Counted from the first letter of the stretch, positions 44,066 through 52,760 are shown. The stretch is DNA of 64,000 nt from Nocardioides sp. Root682 (GCF_001427795.1 NZ_LMHJ01000001.1:2071664-2135663), one strand, 5' to 3'. Program-made: numbers and translations. The notes: generated from the sequence alone by a model not told the origin.

Positions 44066-44590
44066 CTAGGCGCGCCGCAGAGCGAGGTTGTTGCACGCCT
44101 CGCAGGTCTCCTGCGGGACCAGTCCGGCCCGCATGAGCCAGCCGAAGATGGTGCAGCCCAGGCAGAACGCGAGGAACGCCTCGAGCCCGGCGGCCACGAT
44201 GATCAGTCCCAGCAGGACCTCGGCAAGGACGAACTGGTCGAACGCGACGGCGGCAGCGGCAAACCCGGTGACCACGGCGCCGATGACCTGGGCGAAGCGC
44301 TTCGGAGGCCCAGCGACGGATTTCGCCGGTCCCAGACGAGGAGCGATCACGCTGCTGGCGAGGCGTCCGAGCGGGCTGAGCGTCGGGCCCGTCAGCGCAC
44401 GGGCGACGAAGCCCAGCGCCAGCGGGAGGCTCAGCCAGAGCCAGTCCGTGCTGACCAGGCGGCCCAGCAGCAGGGCGGACGTGGCGATGGCGACGACGCC
44501 ACCCGCGACCACCCGGGCGGCCTTCTCGTTGACCGGGTGCGGGAAGCTGAAGGTACGGCGGAGCAACGACTCCGGAACACCTGTTGTCAT
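44066..44590 (-). CDS. DUF4395 membrane protein with two CxxC motifs
   Basis: A 174-residue protein with three or four membrane helices of the DUF4395 type. Near the C-terminus are FCLGCTIFG (Cys143, Cys146) and ETCEAC (Cys163, Cys166), which could bind a metal or exchange thiols. DUF4395 proteins often sit beside thioredoxin- or rhodanese-like genes. Here it is the last gene of the CopC/CopD operon, overlapping the stop of the upstream gene by 4 bp (ATGA). Confidence 0.82.
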   Translation of the reverse strand: MTTGVPESLLRRTFSFPHPVNEKAARVVAGGVVAIATSALLLGRLVSTDWLWLSLPLALGFVARALTGPTLSPLGRLASSVIAPRLGPAKSVAGPPKRFAQVIGAVVTGFAAAAVAFDQFVLAEVLLGLIIVAAGLEAFLAFCLGCTIFGWLMRAGLVPQETCEACNNLALRRA

Positions 44591-47448
44591 GGTCGGGGAC
44601 TTCCTTCCGATGAGAGGCCGAGACCTGGCACGAGCCCGAGCGGTGCGGTGGAGGTGACGGTCCAGTTCCCCTCGGGGAAGTAGGAGTCGTCCTGCCGCTC
44701 ACCACCGGAGGAACCGGGGATCAGCGTCGGCGCCAGGAACTGCGGCTGGAGGGGCACGACCGCGGTCGATCCCAGGCCCGGAGAACGCCGGCTCCACGGC
44801 GCGAGCAGCGCCGAGCTGAACACGTCCGGCGAGCTCAGGTACGCGACGATGTCCTTCGAGGAGGTCCCCGTCTCCAACGCCTCCGCGATCGCTCGGCCGG
44901 CCGCGTACCCCCGCAACCCGTCGAGCGAGGCGAGCTCGCCGCGGAAGAGCTGCGGAACGGCCATCCGGTAGAGCACGCCGTCGGTCGACGAGGTCGAGAC
45001 CTCGCTCACCCCCTGCACCGCGCCGAGGTGACCGAGGGCACCCGAGGCACGGACCACCGTCTCGGAGAGCACCCGCTCCGACAACAGGATCGGCGAGGTC
45101 AGGACCTTGTCGCCCCTGGCCCGTCCCAGTCGCTCGATGGCGCCGACGTCGGCACCTCCGGCATTCGGCAGGTCCACGACCAGTGCCGTGGTCCGTCGAG
45201 CGTCGATGACGCGCGTCAGGGCACCGTCGTCGAGCGCAGCCAGGGCACCCGGCTCGAGCTGGACGACCTCGGGAATCGGTCGCGACGAGGGGTCAGCGAA
45301 GCCCTCCGGCGCTGCCTCCGGCGTGATTCCGAGCTTCAGGCCAGCGAGCAGGCGTCGGCCCTGGAGGTCATCGGCGACGAGAGCGCGTACGACCGGCTCG
45401 TCGGCAACGCCGGCCGGCTGGATCCGGCCCCGGATCAGCTGTCCGAGGGCGATGCCCTGCGCGAACGGGTCGGCCACCAGGCGGAACACGCCCGGCGTCT
45501 CGGTGGGGTCGACGGCGGGATCGCCCACGACCACCGGGATGTCGGCATCGGCCATCGCCTCGACAGCCTCGGAGCCACCCCCGCCGCAGGTGCCGGCGGA
45601 AGCGATGCCGCCCGCACGCAGCGCCCGGGCCACGGCCTTCCTCGCGCCGTCGGCGGTGCCGCCGCTGTCGAGCGTCAGCAGTGCCACCTTCCGTCCGCCG
45701 TCGAGCCCGCCGTCAGCGTTGACCCTGGCCAGCGCCATCTGGACCCCCAAAACGTGAGCACGGCAGCGTTCAGCCGCGGGCCCACTGAGGTCGGCCACAG
45801 CGATCACGTTGACGGGTGTTGCGCCCGGCGCCTCGGGGACACCGACCTCGAGAGCCACGGCCTGGGCGGGCTCGCCGCCGTTCACCGTGACCTCGGCACG
45901 CCACTGACCGTTCGACGAGACGTCCACCGGAGCCGACCAGGTACGCCCTCCGTTCTGCTGCAGCTCGAGGGTGCGCGGTTGCTCGCCAGGTCCGGACAGC
46001 AGCACTGACACCTTGCCCGCCGTCGGGGTCTCCGGCGGCAGGGCCACGGTGAGGACGTTGTCGCCCACCCGGGCAGGTGCCAGACCGACCGCCGCCGTAC
46101 CGGTGTCCAGCACTGCCGTGGCAGCCGCCGGACCGGCGAACAGCGTCCCGACCTGCGCCGGGAGCGGACGCTCGCGGCCCTGGACCAAGGCGCCCAACGT
46201 GACGGCGAGGGCGAGCACGACGACGCCGACCACGAGCTCGAGGCCCACGGCACGACCGGGTCCGGCCTCACGCTCGCGTTGGGAGCGACGCCAGGCGATC
46301 AGGCCGATGACCGCGATCACGACGACCAGTGCGGCCTTCGCGATCACGACGCGTCCGTAGCCCGACCACGTCAGGAAGTACCAGTGCGCGACCTCCCGGA
46401 TCGCCGCAGCCACGCCGGTGAGGACCACCACGACGAGCGCGCCGATCGCGATCCCCGCATAGCGCCGTAGCGCCGTGCGCACCTCGACGCCGCCGACACG
46501 TGCGGCGAGCGCGACCGCGCCGAGTCCGCCGAGCCAGAGGCCGGCGGCGAGCACGTGGACGACGACAGCCAGCAGATAGGGCACGGACGGCTCGGTCAGC
46601 ACGTGGCCGGAGAACGCGTAGCTTGCGAGCACGCCTCCCGCGGCGACGAGGCCGGCCCAGGCCCGCACCCGGCGCTGGCGTCGTACGACGAGCAGGGCGA
46701 CGGTGGCCACAGCCACGAACGCGAGCCGGGCGAGATCGGCCCGCCCGGTGGCTGAGTCGGTCAGCAGCCCGACGTCGAGCTCTCCCGTGGCGCCGGCCGT
46801 CGCCGAGGTGAGCGCACCGGCGAACGCGGCCAACACAGTCACCAGCCAGGCGATCGGCGCGAAGCGCAGGATGCGTGATTCGGCTGCGGGCGTGATCTCG
46901 TCCGCCCGGCGCAGCCGGTGCAGGAGCAGCAGGCCCGCGAACAGGACGGAGGCGACCAGGATGCCCGCCCAGCGGCCCGCCCAGCGGATCGCGCTGTCCC
47001 CGGCGGCGCTGCTCTCGGGCCGTTGGCCGGCACCGGTGAGCGACGCCGCCCCGGGCGGGTCGTCGCCGTTGGCGGCCGCGACGCCGAACCGGAAGGATCC
47101 GGACACGACGTGGCCGTCGTCGCCGAGGGCGGACCAGCGGACCGTGTAGATGGCACTGGCCAACGTGGTGCGTGGCACGACGGAGAGGATCTGCCCGTTG
47201 GCCTTCTCGGTGACGGGTCCGGTCGCAACGACCTTGCCGTCGGGGCCGGTGACCTTGAGCGTCGAGCCGCGGGCGACCGCAGGCTCGCTGAGCGCGATGG
47301 AGATCGCCTTGGGTGCCTCGGGGGCGACGGAGCCCGCCTCCGGCGTGGACTGGATTGCGTTGGGGTGCGCCGCCGCGGGCGCCGCGCCGCTGCCCAGGAG
47401 GGCAGACAGCGCGACGACCGCGACGACGACGAACTGCCGAAGGATCAA
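44587..47448 (-). CDS. CopC-CopD fusion with C-terminal periplasmic-binding-protein domain
   Basis: A 953-residue protein. After a signal sequence, the mature end begins AAHPN with a likely copper-ligand His28, and the CopC domain closes with DGHVVSGSFRFG (His113). A CopD membrane part of about eight helices follows (about 155-430). Next comes a YtkA-like beta domain (about 450-545), then a type I periplasmic-binding/leucine-binding-like domain (about 546-900; starts VNVIAVADLSGP; cysteines in TCGGGGS). CopC-CopD fusions occur in actinobacteria; the added amino-acid-receptor-like domain I do not recognise from any family. TTG 47448 overlaps the preceding stop (TTGA). It also overlaps the DUF4395 gene, so all three are one operon. 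Confidence 0.85.
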   Translation of the reverse strand: MILRQFVVVAVVALSALLGSGAAPAAAHPNAIQSTPEAGSVAPEAPKAISIALSEPAVARGSTLKVTGPDGKVVATGPVTEKANGQILSVVPRTTLASAIYTVRWSALGDDGHVVSGSFRFGVAAANGDDPPGAASLTGAGQRPESSAAGDSAIRWAGRWAGILVASVLFAGLLLLHRLRRADEITPAAESRILRFAPIAWLVTVLAAFAGALTSATAGATGELDVGLLTDSATGRADLARLAFVAVATVALLVVRRQRRVRAWAGLVAAGGVLASYAFSGHVLTEPSVPYLLAVVVHVLAAGLWLGGLGAVALAARVGGVEVRTALRRYAGIAIGALVVVVLTGVAAAIREVAHWYFLTWSGYGRVVIAKAALVVVIAVIGLIAWRRSQREREAGPGRAVGLELVVGVVVLALAVTLGALVQGRERPLPAQVGTLFAGPAAATAVLDTGTAAVGLAPARVGDNVLTVALPPETPTAGKVSVLLSGPGEQPRTLELQQNGGRTWSAPVDVSSNGQWRAEVTVNGGEPAQAVALEVGVPEAPGATPVNVIAVADLSGPAAERCRAHVLGVQMALARVNADGGLDGGRKVALLTLDSGGTADGARKAVARALRAGGIASAGTCGGGGSEAVEAMADADIPVVVGDPAVDPTETPGVFRLVADPFAQGIALGQLIRGRIQPAGVADEPVVRALVADDLQGRRLLAGLKLGITPEAAPEGFADPSSRPIPEVVQLEPGALAALDDGALTRVIDARRTTALVVDLPNAGGADVGAIERLGRARGDKVLTSPILLSERVLSETVVRASGALGHLGAVQGVSEVSTSSTDGVLYRMAVPQLFRGELASLDGLRGYAAGRAIAEALETGTSSKDIVAYLSSPDVFSSALLAPWSRRSPGLGSTAVVPLQPQFLAPTLIPGSSGGERQDDSYFPEGNWTVTSTAPLGLVPGLGLSSEGSPRP

Positions 47449-49649
47449 CGGTAGTCCCGGTAGGAGAGGTCCTTGCCCGACGCGTTGGGGGTGGAGATCC
47501 CCGGCGGCGTCACCCACAGCTCGGAGTGCGGCTTGTAGAAGCCCGCATCCGGGTTGCCTGGCCAGTTGCGACGGTTGAAGTTGACGCCGAGACCGCCGGT
47601 CTTCTCGTCACGGAACGAGTCGTCGTAGCTGAGCTTGCCCGACGGCGTGATGTTCACCGCGTACAGGCGGTGGTCACCGTCGACACCCGTGCGGGAGACG
47701 AAGTAGTCCGTGAACTGGAGCCGCCACGGCGTACCCCACTGGTCGACGGTGTGGTTGTCGAGGGCACCCCAGTGCGGGCCACCCGTCGTCACGTCGGCGA
47801 CAGGCAGGGCGGAGATGAATCGCGGGCAGTCCGCGACCGTCTGGCCCTGGGCGAGCTTGTTCCACAGCTGGATGCCCGTGATGTCGAGGGTGCCGTTGTG
47901 GATGCCTCGCGACAGGTCGCAGTCGACCTTTCCGTCGGCAGCGCTCTTGATGAGCGGCGAGATGTCGATGTCGTAGACGATCTTCGCCGAGCCCTGGTCG
48001 AAGTAGTTGTCCGACCCGGGGTTGCGGCCCTGGACGGCTCGGAAGAGGATCCGGTTGCTGGGCGACACCTGGTGCCAGGCGCCGCCGGCGCAGCCACCGG
48101 GCTCGTCGTACTTTCGACCCTCGTCCGTCTGCACGATCGACAGGCCGTCGTTCCACACCTGGACGATCTGGTCGGAGAAGTCGCCCTTCGCCTTGGTCAG
48201 GTCAGGGACGAAGAACAGGCCACCGCCGCACATCGAGCCGAAGAACGCGCCCTTGGACGACAGGCCGTTCTTGTACCGGTCGGCGTTCGGCCACGTCTTG
48301 GCCGCCTCCATGATCCCGTACTGCTCGTGTGCCCGCTGCGCGGGCTCGGTCGGGCCGTTCGGGACGTGGGCGACACCGATCAGCTTCGGCTTTCCTGCAT
48401 GGGCTCCCGTGTTGTCCCACGTCCGGACCGTCGGGCGGAAGGCGTACTTGTCGATCGTCTTGACCGGGTCGAGGACGATCTCGCGGGGCTCGGCGTAGTC
48501 CGAGGTGATGCCGACGCCGAGGTCGTTGCGGAACTGGATGCCGTGCGGGTTCGCGCAGGTCCCGAGCGGGCGTGCCTCACGCAGCGAGCAGGGCTCCTTG
48601 ATGCCGTTCGGGTTGGCGCCGAGCACGCCGCCGGCCGGGGACTCGGACTCGACCACGACACCCTTGGTCGGGTGCGGCTTGAAGGTCACCACCTCGCCGG
48701 GCGAGCCACCGAAGTTGGCGAGCGGACCACCCATGAGGGTCAGGTAGAAGCGCCCACCGGGGCCGTTCTCGTACGCGTCGGCGATCGAGCCGCCCGGCGT
48801 CGAGGTCACCGGGATCTCGTTGAGCAGCTTGAGGTTGGGGATGTCCGACGCGCCGAGCACGTGCGTCGTGCCGGTGAAGAGACCTCCGGCGAGGATCGGG
48901 TCACCGTCATTCCACTCGTACTGCATGTGGTGCGACTCGTTCTCGAGGCCCCAGGGCAGCGGGAGCTGCACGAAGTTCACCACGCGGCCGTAGTCCGGGT
49001 TGTCCGTGCCGTCGAGGTTCTTGGCCCGACCGTCGATGACCTGGAATCCGTCGAGACCCGGCAGGAACTGCGGGTTCAGCAGGTCGAGCAGGCCCTGCGG
49101 GTTGATCGTCGCGTTCTGGACGAACTTGCTGATGACGTCGGCGTTGATGTCCGCAGCGTTCTGCTTCGCCGACCACACCACGGAGTACTCGGGCTTCGCC
49201 AGCGGGTTGGGCTGCGGGCCCTTCCCTGCCTCGTACTTCGCCTGGGCAGCCTTCCACTCGGCGGTGGCCTTGTCGCGACGCGCGATCGCGCCGGGAACCG
49301 TGTTGTTCTTCACCTTGCCGAGGCTGGTCGCGTTGCTGAGCGTGTTGACGAGCCACTCCGCGCTGATCGGCAGGTCACCGAGCAGGCCCAGCGCGCCGTC
49401 CCCGTCGAGACCGGCGCCGTCCAGTACGTCGAGGCCCGGCAACGGCAGACCCCCTTCGCCGAGCGCGTCGAGACCCGGCAACGCCAGGCCTCCGCCACTC
49501 AGGGAATCGAGACCCGGTACCGGGACGCCGCCCGGATCTGTGGTGTCGTCAGCTGCTGCGGTGCTGGTGGTCGCGGTCAGGAGACCGAGACTGAGCAGGC
49601 CAACGGCGATACCGCGTGTGACGCGGTTCTTCCTGTGCATGCTGTGCAT
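47445..49649 (-). CDS. Large secreted protein of unknown family, operon-leading
   Basis: A 734-residue exported protein with a signal (about 1-33, ending STAAADD). A low-complexity region of PGLD-type repeats follows (about 43-93). The large remaining region is rich in Trp, Gly, Asp and His. Motifs that stand out are ESHHMQYEWNDGDP, FYLTLMGGPLANFGG, GSMCGGGLFFVPDL and CAGGAWHQVSP. The overall strand pattern suggests a beta-propeller and recalls, weakly, copper-dependent SBP56/methanethiol-oxidase proteins, but I cannot assign a family. ATG 49649 has a GAGGAAGG ribosome site. It leads the operon with CopC/CopD and DUF4395, so a secreted copper protein is a reasonable guess. Confidence 0.75.
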   Translation of the reverse strand: MHSMHRKNRVTRGIAVGLLSLGLLTATTSTAAADDTTDPGGVPVPGLDSLSGGGLALPGLDALGEGGLPLPGLDVLDGAGLDGDGALGLLGDLPISAEWLVNTLSNATSLGKVKNNTVPGAIARRDKATAEWKAAQAKYEAGKGPQPNPLAKPEYSVVWSAKQNAADINADVISKFVQNATINPQGLLDLLNPQFLPGLDGFQVIDGRAKNLDGTDNPDYGRVVNFVQLPLPWGLENESHHMQYEWNDGDPILAGGLFTGTTHVLGASDIPNLKLLNEIPVTSTPGGSIADAYENGPGGRFYLTLMGGPLANFGGSPGEVVTFKPHPTKGVVVESESPAGGVLGANPNGIKEPCSLREARPLGTCANPHGIQFRNDLGVGITSDYAEPREIVLDPVKTIDKYAFRPTVRTWDNTGAHAGKPKLIGVAHVPNGPTEPAQRAHEQYGIMEAAKTWPNADRYKNGLSSKGAFFGSMCGGGLFFVPDLTKAKGDFSDQIVQVWNDGLSIVQTDEGRKYDEPGGCAGGAWHQVSPSNRILFRAVQGRNPGSDNYFDQGSAKIVYDIDISPLIKSAADGKVDCDLSRGIHNGTLDITGIQLWNKLAQGQTVADCPRFISALPVADVTTGGPHWGALDNHTVDQWGTPWRLQFTDYFVSRTGVDGDHRLYAVNITPSGKLSYDDSFRDEKTGGLGVNFNRRNWPGNPDAGFYKPHSELWVTPPGISTPNASGKDLSYRDYR

Positions 49650-49826
49650 GTGCCTTCCTCTGTACGTGCGGTGACGTGACCGATCGGCCGACGTCGAGAA
49701 AATGGACAGGTACGACGCCGTGACGCACCGCTCCCAGCTCCGCACCCGAGCAGGCCAGGTCGTGCTCCCAGTTCGACCCGACGCGGTCCACGCCGTACAT
49801 GTCCAGCAGTTCTCGACTGCCTCCCA

Positions 49827-49849
49827 TCGATGGCCGCAGCGGCCATCGA
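49827..49849. other. Perfect 23-bp palindrome
   Basis: Arms TCGATGGCCGC (49827-49837) and GCGGCCATCGA (49839-49849) flank a single A. It lies between the lipoprotein stop and the next operon's promoter on the minus strand. It could terminate the lipoprotein transcript or be an operator; the near-absent loop favours a protein site slightly. Confidence 0.6.
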
Positions 49850-49864
49850 CTCCCTACAGACGAT

Positions 49865-49906
49865 GGTGACATCTAACCATACTATTTTAGGTGACTTAGA
49901 GGTGAT
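49865..49906. promoter_or_regulatory. AT-rich promoter patch with GGTGA direct repeats
   Basis: The most AT-rich stretch of the region carries GGTGAC at 49865-49870 and 49890-49895 and GGTGAT at 49901-49906. On the minus strand, TAAAAT and TAGTAT offer -10-like elements, so this is the likely promoter of the 47445-49649 operon, perhaps with activator or metal-repressor sites. The rest of the 291-bp gap (49650-49940) holds no gene I can support. Confidence 0.5.
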
Positions 49907-49940
49907 TGGGTTTTGGTGGCACCCCCACCTGCCACGCCAT

Positions 49941-50642
49941 TCACTTCGACGCGACGAACGTCCCCTCGAGGTGCCAGTTGCCGCTGAACCTGTCGAAGGG
50001 TCCGCCCTCGATGGTGCTCGACCACGAGAGCTCGAAGCGCCCGGATTCCTCGTCATAGGTCCCCACGACCGGGCTCGTGAGGCCCTCGGTCGTCCCGTCG
50101 GGCTTGGGCGATCCCTGGTTGAAGTAGAGGTTGTTCCAGGCTGCCGTCCACGCCGTCAGCTGTCCCGACAGCTTCCCGTCGTCGTTGCGGACCTCAGGCG
50201 CTGGAAGCTTCTCCCCCGTCCCCGGGTCGACCGACTGCGTCGAGATGGCGAACTTGATCGCGGTGAAGGTGCCCGGTCGGGTGATCTGCCCTGCGAGCGC
50301 GTCGCCTCGCGCATTGAACGCCGGATCGGGGCCTGGCTGGAAGGTGCCGGTCACCAGGCCACGGTCGGTTCCCGCGATCGCGACCGAGTAGGACTGGTCG
50401 GGGCACTTCGAGTCGGGATTGAGGAAGTACCCGCCCTTCTCGACGGTGCCTCCGGGCTGGATCATGCGGAAGTACGAGCCGGTCGCCCCCTTCGCGTCAC
50501 AGTGGCCGGGGTCGAGCTGGAACGTGCCGACCAGTGCCTCTCCTGCGGGCTTCTCCTCCTCGGACGATCCGCACCCCGTGAGGATCGTGAGGATGAGTGC
50601 GCCGACGGCAGCGATCCGCAACGACGGTCCAGTGATTTTCAT
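49941..50642 (-). CDS. Lipoprotein with two conserved cysteines, paralogue of 51627-52760
   Basis: A 233-residue lipoprotein (lipobox ILTGC, Cys24). The mature domain begins LVGTFQLDPGHC, has a second cysteine in SKCPDQSY, and ends with the striking FNQGSPKPDGT and EGGPFDRFSGNWHLEGTF. The exported protein on the other strand (51627-52760) has the same domain with the same two cysteines and the same ending, so these are homologues. No known family is recognised. ATG 50642 overlaps the stop of the upstream membrane-protein gene by 4 bp. Confidence 0.8.
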   Translation of the reverse strand: MKITGPSLRIAAVGALILTILTGCGSSEEEKPAGEALVGTFQLDPGHCDAKGATGSYFRMIQPGGTVEKGGYFLNPDSKCPDQSYSVAIAGTDRGLVTGTFQPGPDPAFNARGDALAGQITRPGTFTAIKFAISTQSVDPGTGEKLPAPEVRNDDGKLSGQLTAWTAAWNNLYFNQGSPKPDGTTEGLTSPVVGTYDEESGRFELSWSSTIEGGPFDRFSGNWHLEGTFVASK

Positions 50643-51529
50643 GGTCGTGCCTTTCGAGGGATGAACGAGATCAGGACGAGGACGGCACCTGGAGCGACGA
50701 AGAACCAGGGGAAGAGCCGGAAGCTCGGCAGCGAGGCGACCGCCTGGTAGTTGTCGACGCTGTCGCTCATCGCGCCGATCATCGGGGTCATGTCGTTGAG
50801 GATGCCGATCCACTCGGCGTCCAGGCGCTCGGTTGCCGGGTGCGGCACGCCGGCGCGGACGAGCTCGGGAGCGATGTCCAGCCGGATCGCACCCTGGCCC
50901 GACGCCATCGTGGCGAAGTAGCCCTGGATCCGGGCGACGTTCTCCGTGGTCTCGATCGTCTCGAAGGCGCCCATCATCTGCGCCCCCTGGGGCGCCTTGT
51001 GGAACATCCCGACAGCGAAGGGCAGCACGACCAGGGCGACGCCGATCGCGGCAGCAGGCCCCCGCAGCCACCACCCGTCACGCCCCGTCACCGCGGCGTA
51101 CCCCGCCAGGAGGAAGATGATCACCCCCGGTACGGCGAAGAACCACGGGAACAGGCGGAAGTCCGGCAAGGACGCCACGGCGTCGTAGCCCTCGCGATTC
51201 GCCGCGACCTGGTCCATCAGGGACGTCATCGTGGTGTGGATCTCGGGCCAGTCCTTGCTGAACGTCGCGTACGACGGACTGCCGATGTCGGGTTGCTCCT
51301 CCACCAGCGGGTCGAGCTCCTGCACCGAGGCGTCGATCCCGGCGAGGTGCCCCTGGAAGCCCGCCAGCCGCTCCTTCGTCATCAACGGAGCGAAGTCCTG
51401 GATCATCTCGGCGCCCAGGGGCGCGCGATGGAACATCCCGAAGACGACCGGGGCGAGAGCCAGTCCCAGTCCCACCAGTGCCAGCGCCACCGCGACCGGC
51501 CGTGCCGAACCTCCACGCGTCGTCACCAC
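50639..51529 (-). CDS. Internally duplicated four-helix membrane protein
   Basis: About 296 residues, built from two similar halves. Each has a membrane helix, then a GMFHRAPLGAEM / GMFHKAPQGAQM segment, about 85 extracytoplasmic residues with conserved Trp and Met, and a helix entered by ASLPDFRLFPWFF / ASLPSFRLFPWFF. No known family is evident. The start is GTG 51529 with GGGGA upstream; GTG 51538 and 51526 are in frame. It leads the lipoprotein gene at 49941-50642 and diverges from the three-gene plus-strand group. Confidence 0.78.
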   Translation of the reverse strand: MVTTRGGSARPVAVALALVGLGLALAPVVFGMFHRAPLGAEMIQDFAPLMTKERLAGFQGHLAGIDASVQELDPLVEEQPDIGSPSYATFSKDWPEIHTTMTSLMDQVAANREGYDAVASLPDFRLFPWFFAVPGVIIFLLAGYAAVTGRDGWWLRGPAAAIGVALVVLPFAVGMFHKAPQGAQMMGAFETIETTENVARIQGYFATMASGQGAIRLDIAPELVRAGVPHPATERLDAEWIGILNDMTPMIGAMSDSVDNYQAVASLPSFRLFPWFFVAPGAVLVLISFIPRKARP

Positions 51530-51626
51530 ATTCCCCACCCACCCGCTTCTTTCTTATTGTCCACTAGATCACTATACTTTATCGGGTTCCCTCCCCGGGC
51601 TGCTCCGCCCTGACAGAAACGACGCC
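51530..51626. promoter_or_regulatory. Divergent promoter region of the envelope module
   Basis: A conspicuously AT-rich stretch (CTAGATCACTATACTTTATC, about 51562-51581) sits between the divergent groups. TATACT on the plus strand and TATAGT on the minus strand overlap and could serve as -10 elements, so the two directions may be co-regulated. Confidence 0.5.
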
Positions 51627-52760
51627 ATGACGACCCTCCCCCTGCGCCGCGCGCACTCACGTCACCGGTGGCTGGCACTGCTGCTCGCCCTGATCGCCGG
51701 CACGCTCGCATCTCTTTCGACCGCGGCGGCGCCGCCCTCGGAGGCCGACACCGCATCTCGGCTGGTGGGCGTCTTCCGTCTCTCGGCGGGCAGCTGCAAG
51801 GGCGGGAAGATCGCGGGCACCTACCTGCGGATGATCCTGCCCAGCGGCACCGTCAACGGTCCGTACATGTCGAACGGCGACTCACCCTGCAGCGACCAGT
51901 CGTACACACCGCTCGGTCCGGGCGTGGACGGCGGCCTCAGCACCGTCGCCCACCAGGCCGCACCCCAGCCTGCGTTCGACTCGGCGGGCAACGCACGAGC
52001 AAACCGAATCACCGCGCCAGCGCAGTACTACGGCACCGCCTTCACCACCGCGACCGCCGCCAAGGAGCCCCAGACCGGGCGGTCGGTGCCGGTCCCGACG
52101 GTGACGCTGCGCGGGGACAAGCTCACGGCCGACCTCCGGGCGTTCACCGTGAGCTGGAACAAGCAGTACTTCAACCAGGGTGCTCCGAAGCCCGACGGCT
52201 CGACACCCGGCAACACGAAGGTCGCGACGGGCACCTACGACCGCGCCACGGGCCGCTTCACCCTCGAGTGGGCCAGCCAGGTGCAGGGCGGCCCGTTCGA
52301 CAGGTTCACCGGCAAGTGGCACCTCGAGGGCGTCTTCGTCCCGGCCGTCGCGAACGGGGCCGGCTCGCCCGGCTCCACGCAACAGGGCTCGGCGTCCGCG
52401 GGCTCCGGCTCCGCGGCCAACCCTGGCCAGGCGCAGCCCGGTGCGGCGGTGCCCGGTGCGGCGGTGCCCGGTACGGCGGTGCCCGGTACGGCGGTGCCCG
52501 GTCAGGCACCGGTGGCCGGCGCACCGGTCGCAGGTGCGCCCGCCGCTGGTGCGCCCGTCGCCGGTGCGCCCGTCGCAGGTGCGCCCGTTCCGGTCGCCGG
52601 TGCAACTGCCGGCCAGACCATCACGCAACGACACACGGAGTGGCGCGTGTCCGGCCCGCTGACCGCCTTCGCCATCGGCCTCGCCGTCGTCGCGCTCGGC
52701 CTGGTCGTCGGCACCCGGGTCCTGGAGCGTCGCGGGGCGCGGAAGGCCGCCGCGTCATGA
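51627..52760 (+). CDS. Exported two-cysteine protein with repeat stalk and C-terminal membrane anchor
   Basis: A 377-residue protein: export signal (about 1-40), a conserved domain (about 45-235) homologous to the lipoprotein at 49941-50642 (starts LVGVFRLSAGSC, second Cys in SPCSDQSY, ending GGPFDRFTGKWHLEG). A low-complexity stalk of AVPG and VAGAP repeats (about 270-325) follows, then one membrane helix (LTAFAIGLAVVALGLVVGT) and a basic tail. This is a surface-display layout without an LPXTG motif. ATG 51627 lies in a region with no strong ribosome site. It overlaps the next gene by 4 bp. Confidence 0.8.
   Translation: MTTLPLRRAHSRHRWLALLLALIAGTLASLSTAAAPPSEADTASRLVGVFRLSAGSCKGGKIAGTYLRMILPSGTVNGPYMSNGDSPCSDQSYTPLGPGVDGGLSTVAHQAAPQPAFDSAGNARANRITAPAQYYGTAFTTATAAKEPQTGRSVPVPTVTLRGDKLTADLRAFTVSWNKQYFNQGAPKPDGSTPGNTKVATGTYDRATGRFTLEWASQVQGGPFDRFTGKWHLEGVFVPAVANGAGSPGSTQQGSASAGSGSAANPGQAQPGAAVPGAAVPGTAVPGTAVPGQAPVAGAPVAGAPAAGAPVAGAPVAGAPVPVAGATAGQTITQRHTEWRVSGPLTAFAIGLAVVALGLVVGTRVLERRGARKAAAS
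52438..52597. repeat. 15-bp tandem repeats encoding the AVPG/VAGAP stalk
   Basis: Four near-identical 15-bp units of GGTGCGGCGGTGCCC type (from about 52438) are followed by several GTCGCCGGTGCGCCC-type units to about 52597, coding for pentapeptide repeats. Unit number is likely to vary between strains. Confidence 0.8.

Noticed and set aside
47445-49649. Naming the large secreted protein as methanethiol oxidase (SBP56)
   Set aside because: The likeness is limited to general propeller rhythm and copper-related neighbours; the diagnostic SBP56 motifs are not visible.
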